Position numbers and translations under genes: made by a program. The notes under the pieces were generated by a model. The model was given only the letters and a program-made list of their open reading frames with translations, ran no database searches and was not told the DNA's origin. A DNA stretch of 64,000 nt from DAOTXR01 sp034435375 (GTDB lineage Bacteria > Chloroflexota > Anaerolineae > Aggregatilineales > UBA3940). The stretch is taken from positions 90,829 to 154,828 of the forward strand of contig DAOTXR010000005.1 of NCBI GenBank assembly GCA_034435375.1, given 5' to 3'. Position 1 is the stretch's first letter. Each line of letters begins with the position of its first letter. Positions 34,315 through 43,123 of this stretch are shown here, in pieces.

Positions 34315-35439
34315 ATGGGCGGCCTGACCACACAGATTATCACCGAGAGTCTGGGGGAGATCGTTCCCCTCCTGTTGATCATTGTGGCAGCAGTTGCAGT
34401 CCTGGAGGTTAGTGTTTACCTGTTACTTCACAAGGTATTCCACTCCAAGTACGCGCTACCCTATACATTGCTGGCGCCTTCGGCTGTGGGGCTGCTGGTT
34501 TTTCTCGTCTACCCCTTCGTCTATAACATACAGCTTTCCTTCGGCGATGTGCGCCTTCGAACCCTGTCATGTTACTCACCCGACGAGCGCATCAGACGGG
34601 CCTGCCCCATTGAAAAGGACGAGGATGGCAATCCGATCCTGTACAGTCTGGAATACGCCGTCGACAATTTCAGCCGCGTCTTTGTGACACGCAACCCGGA
34701 CACCGGAGAACTCGAGTGGGGGCCTCTGCTCTACACACCATCCTCGACATTCCCAGTGATCTTCGGGCGCACTGTGCTGTGGACGGTGATCAATGTCTTC
34801 TTCCATGTAGTCGGCGGCATGGTCCTGGCGCTACTCTTAAATCGAAAGCTTCTGCTGCGGGGTTTGTACCGCACCCTGATCGTCATCCCGTGGGCCATCC
34901 CGCAGGTGATCGTGGCCCTGTCGTGGAGAGGCGAGTTCCACTCCCAGTATGGTTTCATCAACTTGATGCTAGCTCAGATCGGGATCGCACCGGTCCCCTG
35001 GCTGCGTGACCCGACCTGGGCATTTGTGGCGTGCTGTATCACCAACATCTGGCTGGGCATTCCCTTCATGATGATCATCATCCTGGGCGGCTTGCAGAGC
35101 ATCTCGCATGAGTTTTACGAGGCCGCCAACATGGATGGAGCCACGAGCTGGCAGCAGTTCCGGAGCATCACCATACCCATGCTGCAGCCAATCCTGGCCC
35201 CGGCCATCACGCTGGGCACCATCTGGACCTTTAACCTGTTCAACGTGATTTGGTTGGTCACCGGAGGCGGCCCAGAGGAAAAGACCGACATCCTGGTCAC
35301 TGCTCTGTTTAACGCCGCCATCGGCAACAGCCGGTACTCGTTTGGAGCAGCCTTCGCGCTGGTGATCTTCGCCATCTTGCTGATCTTCGCGACCATCTGG
35401 ATGCGCAGCAGTGGCGCACTGAAGGGGGTCTACGAATGA
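34315..35439 (+). CDS. Sugar ABC transporter permease, MalF-like
   Basis: A 374-residue inner-membrane permease. An extra N-terminal helix (VPLLLIIVAAVAVLEVSVYLLL) precedes the standard six. A periplasmic loop of about 90 residues (about 80-150) follows the first core helix, as in MalF though shorter. The ATPase-contact EAA loop reads EFYEAANMDGATSWQQFRSI. The start at 34315 has a GGAGGAGG site. It overlaps the second permease by four bases (ATGA). No ATPase gene is in the window; an MsmK/MalK-type shared ATPase elsewhere is expected. Confidence 0.95.
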   Translation: MGGLTTQIITESLGEIVPLLLIIVAAVAVLEVSVYLLLHKVFHSKYALPYTLLAPSAVGLLVFLVYPFVYNIQLSFGDVRLRTLSCYSPDERIRRACPIEKDEDGNPILYSLEYAVDNFSRVFVTRNPDTGELEWGPLLYTPSSTFPVIFGRTVLWTVINVFFHVVGGMVLALLLNRKLLLRGLYRTLIVIPWAIPQVIVALSWRGEFHSQYGFINLMLAQIGIAPVPWLRDPTWAFVACCITNIWLGIPFMMIIILGGLQSISHEFYEAANMDGATSWQQFRSITIPMLQPILAPAITLGTIWTFNLFNVIWLVTGGGPEEKTDILVTALFNAAIGNSRYSFGAAFALVIFAILLIFATIWMRSSGALKGVYE

Positions 35440-36350
35440 GCACCTCACAGGTTACGGCTCAGGCTGTGCAAGCCAGGGCCTCAGGCTACGCTCTGCGCAG
35501 GTTCTTCACCCGCAACGTGGGTGACAGCCCCTTCAAGCAGATCCTGATCCATACGGCGCTGATTCTGTACTCGATCGTCTCGATCTACCCCGTGTTGCGC
35601 GTGTTCAGCATCTCGCTACGCCCTGGCGACCGGCTGCTATCTGCTTCGCTGGCGATCATCCCGCCGGACGCCACATGGGAAAACTACACCTCGCTGTTCT
35701 CCCGTTACGAGTTCCCAGTGTGGCTGTGGAACAGCCTGCTGGTCACGATTTCCGTGTCGCTGATCGGCATTGCCCTGTCGGCTACTGGAGCCTACGCTTT
35801 CTCGCGCTGGAAGTTCCCGGGCCGATCAGTTGGCCTGATCTTTCTGCTGACGACACAGGCTATCCCGGCAGGCATGTTGCTGATCCCACTGTTTATCCTG
35901 ATGTTCCGGCTGAACCTGTTTGACACATATCGGGGCATCATCCTGGGATACTGCGTCTCGGCAGTTCCCTTCAGCATCTGGATTCTGAAGGGCTACTACG
36001 ACACGATCCCCACTGAATTGGAAGAGGCGGCCTTGATCGATGGGGCATCCCGCATGGAGACATTCTGGCGCATCATTCTCCCTCTCTCCACCCCCTCCCT
36101 GGCAATCGTCTTCCTGTTCAATTTCATGACAGCCTGGAATGAGTTCATCCTGGCGCGTGTGCTGCTCAAAAGCTCCGAGCACTTTACTTGGCCGATTGGT
36201 CTGTACACCTTGCAGGTGAACTCATTCAACGTGGCCTGGGGCGCTTACTCGGCAGCCTCGATTCTGATCATGATCCCGGTCTTGGCGCTGTTCCTATACT
36301 CATCCAAGTACCTGATCTCTGGCCTGACCTTGGGAAGCGTGAAGGGATAG
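35436..36350 (+). CDS. Sugar ABC transporter permease, MalG-like
   Basis: A 304-residue permease with six helices after a polar N-terminus. The EAA loop is ELEEAALIDGASRMETFWRI, followed by ILPLSTPSLAIVFLFNFMTA and WNEFILARVLL as in MalG. The C-terminus YLISGLTLGSVKG is the canonical MalG end, which inserts toward the ATPase. It overlaps the MalF-like gene by four bases and would form the transmembrane heterodimer with it. A GC-rich hairpin (36376-36403) follows before the GH13 gene. Confidence 0.95.
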   Translation: MSTSQVTAQAVQARASGYALRRFFTRNVGDSPFKQILIHTALILYSIVSIYPVLRVFSISLRPGDRLLSASLAIIPPDATWENYTSLFSRYEFPVWLWNSLLVTISVSLIGIALSATGAYAFSRWKFPGRSVGLIFLLTTQAIPAGMLLIPLFILMFRLNLFDTYRGIILGYCVSAVPFSIWILKGYYDTIPTELEEAALIDGASRMETFWRIILPLSTPSLAIVFLFNFMTAWNEFILARVLLKSSEHFTWPIGLYTLQVNSFNVAWGAYSAASILIMIPVLALFLYSSKYLISGLTLGSVKG

Positions 36351-36375
36351 CGTCCCACATCCATCAAGGCTAACT

Positions 36376-36403
36376 GGGAGCCAGGCTGCACAGCCCGGCT
36401 CCC
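36376..36403 (+). terminator. Intercistronic hairpin between permease and GH13 gene
   Basis: GGGAGCC-A-GGCT, loop GCAC, AGCC-C-GGCTCCC: 11 pairs with one internal mismatch and no T-run. It may attenuate transcription into the two glycosidase genes or protect the transporter message. Confidence 0.6.
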
Positions 36404-36422
36404 GGCTTGAATGGGGTGAGTG

Positions 36423-38060
36423 ATGGAAGACTTTGTGTTTGGGGCGCTGGCTACTGATGACCTCAAGCTCGTCTATCACCGCGCTGAACATCGCGGCCTC
36501 CAACACAACCATGCCATCGAGCCACGCGACCCGCTGCCAGGTGAGCCAGTGATCCTGACGGTGCAAGTCGGCCCGGACCTCACTGCCTCCCAGATAGCCT
36601 GCTACTACACGACAGATGGCAGCAAGCCGAGCGGGTCACGGGGCGTGGCAGTGAATGGCCAGTGGGCGCCTTTCCATCAGGTGGATGTCCGTTGGGACTC
36701 GCTGGTGTGGGGCTATGTGTGCACCTGGCAATGCACCCTCCCGGCCCAGCCGGAAGGAACGATGGTGCGTTATCGCATTGGGGCCTGGACCGACAACGGT
36801 GCGGAAATTTTTGCCGACTGGCCGGATGTCAAGCAGCAGGTCGAGGCGGCTGCTGCCGCATTGACCCGGCATAAGCCTATTCCAGATGTTGCCCCCGGCG
36901 ACCCATCCATAGGCAAGGTCTTTGTCTATCAGGTGGATCGCGCCAAGCCTCCCGATTGGGCGCGTGAAGCCGTGATCTACCACATTGTGGTGGATCGCTT
37001 CTATCCGGGTGATGGCAGACCGTGGCTCAAGCCTGCCGACCTGCGCGGCTTGTTTGGTGGAACTTTATGGGGCGTGCGCGATCGGCTGGACTATATTGCC
37101 GACCTGGGCGCAACCTGCATCTGGCTTAGCCCGATCTGGCCCAGCCCTACACACCACGGCTACGATGTGACCGATTATAGCCGTGTTGAACTGCGCTTAG
37201 GCGGGGATGAAGCGCTACACAGGTTGATCGAGGCCTCTCACAGGCGTAATATCCGCGTGATCCTGGACTTGGTGTGCAATCACCTCTCGATCCAACACCC
37301 GTATTTTCAGGACGCCCTGCGCACTCCTTCCAGCCCTTACCGCAATTGGTTCCTGTTCGACGAGTCGGAGATCGGTTACCGAGCTTACTTCGGTGTGCGG
37401 TCTATGCCGGAAATCAACCTGGATTATCCCGACGCACGCCGCTGGATGATCGAGGTCGGTCGTTACTGGCTGCGCGAGTTTGACCTGGATGGCTACCGCC
37501 TCGACCATGCCAACGGCCCTGGACCCGCCTTCTGGACCGACTTCCGCGCCGCATGCCGCGACGAGAAGCCAGACGCCTTCTGCTTTGGTGAGGTAGTTGA
37601 ACCTTCACACATCATGTTGCCTTACGTGGGACGCCTGGACGGCCTGCTCGACTTCAACTTCTGTGACATGGTACGTCGCACCTATGGCTACCAGACTTGG
37701 AGCGAAGCACAGCTTGAACGATTCATGGATCGCCATGGCGCCTTTTTTGATGTTGACAATTTTTTGATGCCCACCTTCATCGACAACCACGACATGGATC
37801 GTTTCCTGTACATCGCCAGGAACGACAAAGAGGCGCTGCGCCAAGCAGCAACCCTCCAGTTCCAGCTTGCCGGACCTCCCATTGTTTACTATGGCACCGA
37901 AGTGGGCATGACGCAGCCCTTCGGCAAGCGTGACGCGATCGGGTTGGAGGTCAGCCGTGCGCCGATGGTGTGGGGCAGCAGCCAGGACCATGAATTGTTC
38001 GACTTCTATCGGCGGCTGATCCGAGAGCGCCGTGAGGCCCATACCTGGGAACAGAGATAG
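36423..38060 (+). CDS. GH13-family glycosidase, neopullulanase/cyclomaltodextrinase-like
   Basis: About 545 residues without signal peptide, so cytoplasmic. N-terminal beta domain (1-140, CBM34-like position, with CYYTTDGSKPSG), then the (beta/alpha)8 barrel. The four GH13 regions are visible: DLVCNH at about 282, DGYRLDHA with nucleophile D361, acid/base E390 in CFGEVVEP, and stabiliser D457 in FIDNHD. The usual C-terminal beta domain is very short here; the protein ends soon after the barrel. It would cut imported maltodextrins. GTG at 36420 directly precedes the ATG at 36423. Confidence 0.93.
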   Translation: MEDFVFGALATDDLKLVYHRAEHRGLQHNHAIEPRDPLPGEPVILTVQVGPDLTASQIACYYTTDGSKPSGSRGVAVNGQWAPFHQVDVRWDSLVWGYVCTWQCTLPAQPEGTMVRYRIGAWTDNGAEIFADWPDVKQQVEAAAAALTRHKPIPDVAPGDPSIGKVFVYQVDRAKPPDWAREAVIYHIVVDRFYPGDGRPWLKPADLRGLFGGTLWGVRDRLDYIADLGATCIWLSPIWPSPTHHGYDVTDYSRVELRLGGDEALHRLIEASHRRNIRVILDLVCNHLSIQHPYFQDALRTPSSPYRNWFLFDESEIGYRAYFGVRSMPEINLDYPDARRWMIEVGRYWLREFDLDGYRLDHANGPGPAFWTDFRAACRDEKPDAFCFGEVVEPSHIMLPYVGRLDGLLDFNFCDMVRRTYGYQTWSEAQLERFMDRHGAFFDVDNFLMPTFIDNHDMDRFLYIARNDKEALRQAATLQFQLAGPPIVYYGTEVGMTQPFGKRDAIGLEVSRAPMVWGSSQDHELFDFYRRLIRERREAHTWEQR

Positions 38061-38119
38061 CTGACGCAGGCCAGGCCGCTCTGAGGCAGTTTTCAATAAA
38101 CGATAGAAGGAGAAAGACT

Positions 38120-41100
38120 ATGAAGATCCGAACGTTGTTGTTCATCACAGGGGCGCTCTTTGTACTGACGGCTTGTGGACCTGCCACTCCGGCTGCTACC
38201 GTGGCTGCCCCTGCCGAAACACTGGTCACCCCAGCTCCCGAATCTGTGGGACGTGGCCCGTTGGTGATCGAGGAGGGCAAGCTATACGTGGCCATCATTT
38301 GGCATCAGCACCAGCCAGTCTACTTTAAGGATCCCGACACAGGGGTCTACCAGCGGCCCTGGGTGCGACTGCACGCCGCTAAAGATTACGTCGATATGGC
38401 TGCCATGATCCAGAATTACCCCGACATTCATGCAACCTTCAACATCACCCCCAGCCTGATCCGTCAGCTCGATGATCTGGCTAGCGGCGCGAAAGACCTT
38501 TACTGGGTAATGACCGAGATTCCAGCTAATGAGCTGACCGACGAAGACAAACAGTTCATTTTGGAGCGCTTCTTCGACATCAACCCCAAGATCATTGCCC
38601 GCTTCCCTCGCTACCAGGAGCTGGCCAACAGGCGCGGTGGGGCCAGCGCTGAACAGATCGCAGCGGCGCTGGCCTCCTGGACCGAGCAAGATTACCGCGA
38701 TCTCCAGGTGTTGTTTAACCTGGCCTGGACGGATCCCGACTGGCTGGCTGAAGAGCCGTTAGCAGGGCTGGTGGCTCAGGGCCGCGACTACGAAGAGGCC
38801 GACAAGGCCATCGTCCTCAACGAACATCTGCGCCTGATTCAGGAGGTCATCCCGCTTCACGCCGAGATGCAGCAGGCTGGTCAGATCGAAGTCACCATGA
38901 CGCCCTTTGCCCATCCCATCCTGCCCCTCATCGTCAGCACCGACCTGGCACGCGACGCGCTCCCCGAAGCGCCCCTTCCCAGCCCACCTTACATCTACGG
39001 ACAGGATGCAGTGGCTCAGGTGCAGCTGGGCGTGCAACTCTACGAGGATCACTTCGGCATAGCGCCCCGCGGGATGTGGCCAGCAGAAGGATCGGTGGCC
39101 CAGATCGTGGTTGACATGGTCGCCGGTGGGGGCATCCAGTGGATGGCTTCCGATCAGGATGTGCTCTCGCATAGCCTCCCCGGCTTCGAGGGCTTTACGC
39201 GCGACAGCCTTGACACACTGGAGCAGGCCGACACGCTGTATCGGCCTTACCTAGTGCAGGGTACCCGTGGCGGCCCGGTGGCGATCATCTTCCGTGACAA
39301 GCTGATCTCGGACAAAGTGGGGTTCACCTACTCCGGGATGCCCGGCGAAGAAGCCGCCGCCGACTTTGTCCAGCGCCTGGAGAACATCCGGGCACGCCTG
39401 GACGAGGAAGGCAGCGAAGGCCCCCACTTGGTCACCGTCTTGCTCGATGGCGAAAATGCCTGGGAATACTACGACAATGACGGCAAGGCTTTCCTCAACG
39501 AGATGTACCGCCTACTGTCCGAGTCAGAGGACCTGGTGACCGTCACCCCCTCAGAATACCTGGACGCGCTGGAAGCTGCCGGCATAGAAAACCGCCGCAT
39601 CGACGACCTGTGGGCTGGATCATGGATTGACGGCACCTACAGCACCTGGATCGGTGAGGATGAGGAGAACATGGCCTGGGACTACCTGCGCCGTGTGCGC
39701 GAGGCGGTCCAGGATGCCATTGCAGCAGGGACGCTGGATGAGGCAACCCAGGAACAGGTTATGACGCTGGTGTACATCGCCGAAGGCTCTGACTGGTTCT
39801 GGTGGTATGGCGCCGACCAGAACTCCGGGGTTGACTCCAGCTTTGATGCACAATTTCGCAGCTACCTGAAGCAAATCTATGAAGCGTTGGGCCAGCCAGT
39901 ACCGGACTTCGTCTACGTGCCCATCATCGCCCAGGCTACTCAGGCCCCTGAGCAGGAGCCGCTGAATCTGTTAGCCATCACGGTCGATGGAGCCGCCGCA
40001 GAAGGGGAGTGGAACGACGCAGGCTTTTACCCGCTTGCTAACGCTGGACCGCTCACCAGCATCTACTATGGCTTTGACATTGAGAACCTGTACCTGCGCC
40101 TCGATGGGGACTTCGACCCGACCGCGCTCGACGGCCAGACATTCGGTTTCTACCTCAAATCGCCTGCCGGTGGGCCAAGCAATGCTTACACTCGCTACGG
40201 GCAGGGTCAGACGCTGGTCGGCTTCGGCATCAACCAGCTGATCGAAGTCACCTTCTCAGATGGGCAGCCGACCGTAGATGTCTACAACGCTGACGGCGCA
40301 GGCGGCTGGCTGCTGTTCGAGGGAGACGCGGAGCCGAGCGCCGTGCTTGGCGACGGCATACTGGAGGTAGCGCTGCCGTTTGCGGCCTTCGCCCCCGGCA
40401 TCCGCAGTGGGGATCGCTTCATCGCTCGGCTGGTGGCCAGTGAGGAAGGTACGGATAGTTATGTGTTGCCGTCTAACGGCACGGCCTTGCTGACTATCCC
40501 CGATCTGCCACTGCCCAACGTCGTGCTGGACATCACCGACCAGACCAACGACGACTACGGCCCCGGCAGCTTTACTTACCCCACAGACGGCGTCTTTAAG
40601 GATGGCGTGTTCGATGTGACACGCTTTACCTTCGGCTATGATGACACCGAGTACGTGTTCCGCATCGACCTACGCGGCCCAGTGATCAACGAATGGGGGT
40701 CGCCCAACGGCCTGGCAGTTCAGACAGTAGACATCTACATCGATGTGGACGGGGCAGCCAATGGCGCCCGGCTGCTGCTCCCTGGTCGCAATGCAGCGCT
40801 GACGGCTGACTACGGTTGGGACTACGCCATCTGGGCTGAGGGTTGGACCCCTGGCATCTTCGTGCCCGGAGACGAAGGCCCGGTCAGTTCCGGCATCAGC
40901 ATGACCATTCTGACTGACCCCGGCGCACATCGCATCACGATCCGTGTGCCCAAGACAGCCCTGCCGGGAGATCCTGCGACATGGAAGATCGTTGCTGCCG
41001 TGCTCAGCCAGGAGGGCTTCCCATCAGCCGGCGTGTGGCGTGTGCGCGACGTGAAGCCGCAGGCCGAACAGTGGCGCATCGGCGGCGGCTCAGGAGCAAC

Positions 41101-41251
41101 CAACGAGACTCGCATCGTCGAACTGGTGTGGCCAGAGGGTAGCACGCCCACCCAGGAGGAGATGCTGAGCACTTACACCCCATCGAGCGCTAGCGTAGAT
41201 ACCCTGTCTCCTGACGACTTCCCACAGATCGAAATGTTCGGCGCCCCGTAG
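38120..41251 (+). CDS. Secreted GH57-family glycosidase lipoprotein with C-terminal glucodextranase-like domains
   Basis: A 1043-residue lipoprotein (lipobox VLTACG, Cys19). GH57 catalytic domain about 55-600: IIWHQHQPVY, ATFNITPSLIRQL, GMWPAEGSV with nucleophile E323, and LLDGENAWEYYDNDG with acid D443. After a TQAPEQEP linker come a beta-sandwich (about 625-790) and a C-terminal glucodextranase/DOMON-like module (about 800-1010, VVLDITDQTNDDYGPG). It should be anchored outside the membrane and cut alpha-glucans into pieces for the transporter encoded upstream. Last gene of the operon, ending at a strong hairpin. Confidence 0.94.
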   Translation: MKIRTLLFITGALFVLTACGPATPAATVAAPAETLVTPAPESVGRGPLVIEEGKLYVAIIWHQHQPVYFKDPDTGVYQRPWVRLHAAKDYVDMAAMIQNYPDIHATFNITPSLIRQLDDLASGAKDLYWVMTEIPANELTDEDKQFILERFFDINPKIIARFPRYQELANRRGGASAEQIAAALASWTEQDYRDLQVLFNLAWTDPDWLAEEPLAGLVAQGRDYEEADKAIVLNEHLRLIQEVIPLHAEMQQAGQIEVTMTPFAHPILPLIVSTDLARDALPEAPLPSPPYIYGQDAVAQVQLGVQLYEDHFGIAPRGMWPAEGSVAQIVVDMVAGGGIQWMASDQDVLSHSLPGFEGFTRDSLDTLEQADTLYRPYLVQGTRGGPVAIIFRDKLISDKVGFTYSGMPGEEAAADFVQRLENIRARLDEEGSEGPHLVTVLLDGENAWEYYDNDGKAFLNEMYRLLSESEDLVTVTPSEYLDALEAAGIENRRIDDLWAGSWIDGTYSTWIGEDEENMAWDYLRRVREAVQDAIAAGTLDEATQEQVMTLVYIAEGSDWFWWYGADQNSGVDSSFDAQFRSYLKQIYEALGQPVPDFVYVPIIAQATQAPEQEPLNLLAITVDGAAAEGEWNDAGFYPLANAGPLTSIYYGFDIENLYLRLDGDFDPTALDGQTFGFYLKSPAGGPSNAYTRYGQGQTLVGFGINQLIEVTFSDGQPTVDVYNADGAGGWLLFEGDAEPSAVLGDGILEVALPFAAFAPGIRSGDRFIARLVASEEGTDSYVLPSNGTALLTIPDLPLPNVVLDITDQTNDDYGPGSFTYPTDGVFKDGVFDVTRFTFGYDDTEYVFRIDLRGPVINEWGSPNGLAVQTVDIYIDVDGAANGARLLLPGRNAALTADYGWDYAIWAEGWTPGIFVPGDEGPVSSGISMTILTDPGAHRITIRVPKTALPGDPATWKIVAAVLSQEGFPSAGVWRVRDVKPQAEQWRIGGGSGATNETRIVELVWPEGSTPTQEEMLSTYTPSSASVDTLSPDDFPQIEMFGAP

Positions 41252-41279
41252 AACGTATCCACAACAGATTCGCCTGAAA

Positions 41280-41312
41280 CCACAAGAGCGACCGCAGCGG
41301 TCGCTCTTGTGG
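41280..41312. terminator. Bidirectional hairpin terminator of the sugar operon
   Basis: CCACAAGAGCGACCGC, one base, then the exact reverse complement: a 16-pair arm (the innermost pairs open into the loop). It lies between the convergent GH57 and hsp20 genes. No T-run, so it may act as a bidirectional terminator or RNA end protector. Confidence 0.8.
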
Positions 41313-41339
41313 ACGTTAAGTTACCCTACAGCCTCTAGG

Positions 41340-41780
41340 TTATTTGGTCTTGACCTTGATCTGCTTCGGCTTGATCGCCTCGGCTTTCGGGAGCACCAGC
41401 GTCAGCACACCCTTGTCGAAGGTTGCCTCGATGCGATCCGCATCCACCGGGACATTCAGCTTCAGGGTGCGGCTGAACTTGCCGTGGAACTGCTCGCAAA
41501 ACAGGTAGCTGACGTTCTCCAGCCGGCCCGGCGTCTCACCTGAGATGGTGAGAGCATCGCCCTCAACCGTGACAGTCACAGATTCCGGGTCCAGGCCGGG
41601 CACCGACGCTGTCACCACAATGTCATCGTCGGTGGTGTACACATCGATGGGCAGAACAGACACCTGTTCAAAAGTGTTGAAGGTTCCCATCGCGCGCGAG
41701 AACGAGTCGTCAAACAGGCGATTCATCGCCTCGCGCAAGGTCGCGAGTTCACGGCTTGGAGACCAGATGCTAAGTCCCAT
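41340..41780 (-). CDS. Small heat-shock protein, Hsp20/alpha-crystallin family
   Basis: A 146-residue chaperone. N-terminal arm with MNRLFDDSFSRAMG, then the alpha-crystallin domain (about 42-135): LPIDVYTTDDDIVVTASVPG, LTISGET and the family signature KGVLTLVLPKAEA. The C-terminal extension ends PKQIKVKTK, where the usual I-x-I/V is present as IKV. One cysteine (YLFCEQFHGKF) replaces the more common Arg-Arg. Monocistronic on the minus strand, convergent with the sugar operon. Confidence 0.95.
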   Translation of the reverse strand: MGLSIWSPSRELATLREAMNRLFDDSFSRAMGTFNTFEQVSVLPIDVYTTDDDIVVTASVPGLDPESVTVTVEGDALTISGETPGRLENVSYLFCEQFHGKFSRTLKLNVPVDADRIEATFDKGVLTLVLPKAEAIKPKQIKVKTK

Positions 41781-41897
41781 GGTTCACCTCCCTCGATCAG
41801 CAGTCTGCGTTCCGAGGGTAGTTATAGGCCGTCTGTGCAAGAGCTAGATTAGAGCCTCATCAGAAAATGATCAGAATCGCCCACCAGACCCCGCGTT

Positions 41898-43082
41898 CTA
41901 TTCGTAGCGTACCTCAAACCCGATTCCCCGCCGCGCCACCTCCGCCATGACAGCCTCTGCCGAGGGTGTTTTATCGAGCAGCAGCCGCTCCAGCGGTCTC
42001 GCACCGGGCGGCACACTGCCCTGCGCTTGAAAACCCATCATGATGGCGCAATGCCACCCCGTCAGGCGCTCCATGCCAGTGAAACCAGTCTGTTCGTCGT
42101 AGCGATCTACCAGATCGACGATCACCGTTGTGTCCTTGCCATCCTTTCGGCCAATCCCCTTACCACGGATGTAACACACATCCCGGATGTGAGGAGCGAC
42201 AATGCGTGGCTCAAGCAGAGCGTGGAAGACCTCGCGTGGGATGACCATCTGGTTGCCCACCTGGATCGGTTGCTGGCTGAACAGACCCAGGTCCTTAAAA
42301 GCCCTAAACTGTCCAAAGTGGCCGGGGTAGCGAATAATGCGGGTCTCGAAACGATCCAGCAATCCCTCGAACGTCCAAGGGGCTGTTGAACCGCCGGCAG
42401 CGACGAATGCCTCAAACGTTCCCAGCGGCGAAAGATCCACAAGCTCGTACTCGCTGAGGGCGTCCACTTCCACAATCTGGCCGTCGCGAATCAGCGACAC
42501 TTTGCCGTCGTACTCGTTGGTCAGCCCATTGACGTGAAATGTCAACTGATAGTTCCACGGCGGCTGGGGATTCTGAGGCAGACCGCCATCGTATACCCAT
42601 ACCTCGCGCGTCTCGTCAAGCAGGGTCATGCTGTACACTGCCAGCACGTTGACCATGCCTGGTCCCATGCCGCAGTCAGGCAGCACACTAATCCCGGCCT
42701 CCCTGGCCCGCTCAGTCAGAGCCAGTTGAGCCTTCACCACGTCGGTGTTGCCGCCCATATCACACAGGTGGACGCCTGCCTCAATCGCCGCGTGGGTGAT
42801 CGCCAGGTTGAAGGTATAAGGCACCGCGCTCAAGGCAGCATTCGCGCCCCGTAGCGCATCCACCAGCGCCCGGTGATGGGTCACGTCGAGAGTATGGCCA
42901 TGCGCCACCTGTCGCCCAACCAGCCGGTTGATGCGTTCGGCTGATCGACGAGCCGCATCGACATTTACGTCGCACAACATGATCTCGGCAGCATCGCCGA
43001 ATATAGCCAAGTCATATCCGGCAGCCGTCCCCTGCCGCCCGGCGCCCAAGATCACGTAACGAAGGGAAGGTCGAACGGGCAT
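41898..43082 (-). CDS. Saccharopine dehydrogenase-like NAD(P)-binding protein
   Basis: A 394-residue protein. The N-terminal Rossmann fold (YVILGAGRQGTAAGYDLA; acidic CDVNVDAARRS) continues with AALSAVPYTFNLAITHAAIE and GVHLCDMGGNTDVV, as in Lys9/carboxynorspermidine-type enzymes. GMGPGMVNVLAVY and a C-terminal domain about 190-390 follow. Lysine or polyamine metabolism is possible, yet no partner genes are nearby. The lipoprotein gene 41 bases upstream on the same strand does not clarify function. Confidence 0.88.
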   Translation of the reverse strand: MPVRPSLRYVILGAGRQGTAAGYDLAIFGDAAEIMLCDVNVDAARRSAERINRLVGRQVAHGHTLDVTHHRALVDALRGANAALSAVPYTFNLAITHAAIEAGVHLCDMGGNTDVVKAQLALTERAREAGISVLPDCGMGPGMVNVLAVYSMTLLDETREVWVYDGGLPQNPQPPWNYQLTFHVNGLTNEYDGKVSLIRDGQIVEVDALSEYELVDLSPLGTFEAFVAAGGSTAPWTFEGLLDRFETRIIRYPGHFGQFRAFKDLGLFSQQPIQVGNQMVIPREVFHALLEPRIVAPHIRDVCYIRGKGIGRKDGKDTTVIVDLVDRYDEQTGFTGMERLTGWHCAIMMGFQAQGSVPPGARPLERLLLDKTPSAEAVMAEVARRGIGFEVRYE

Positions 43083-43123
43083 GAGTTTCTCTCCTCGATC
43101 TGGAATGGCAGGAACACAGTGAG

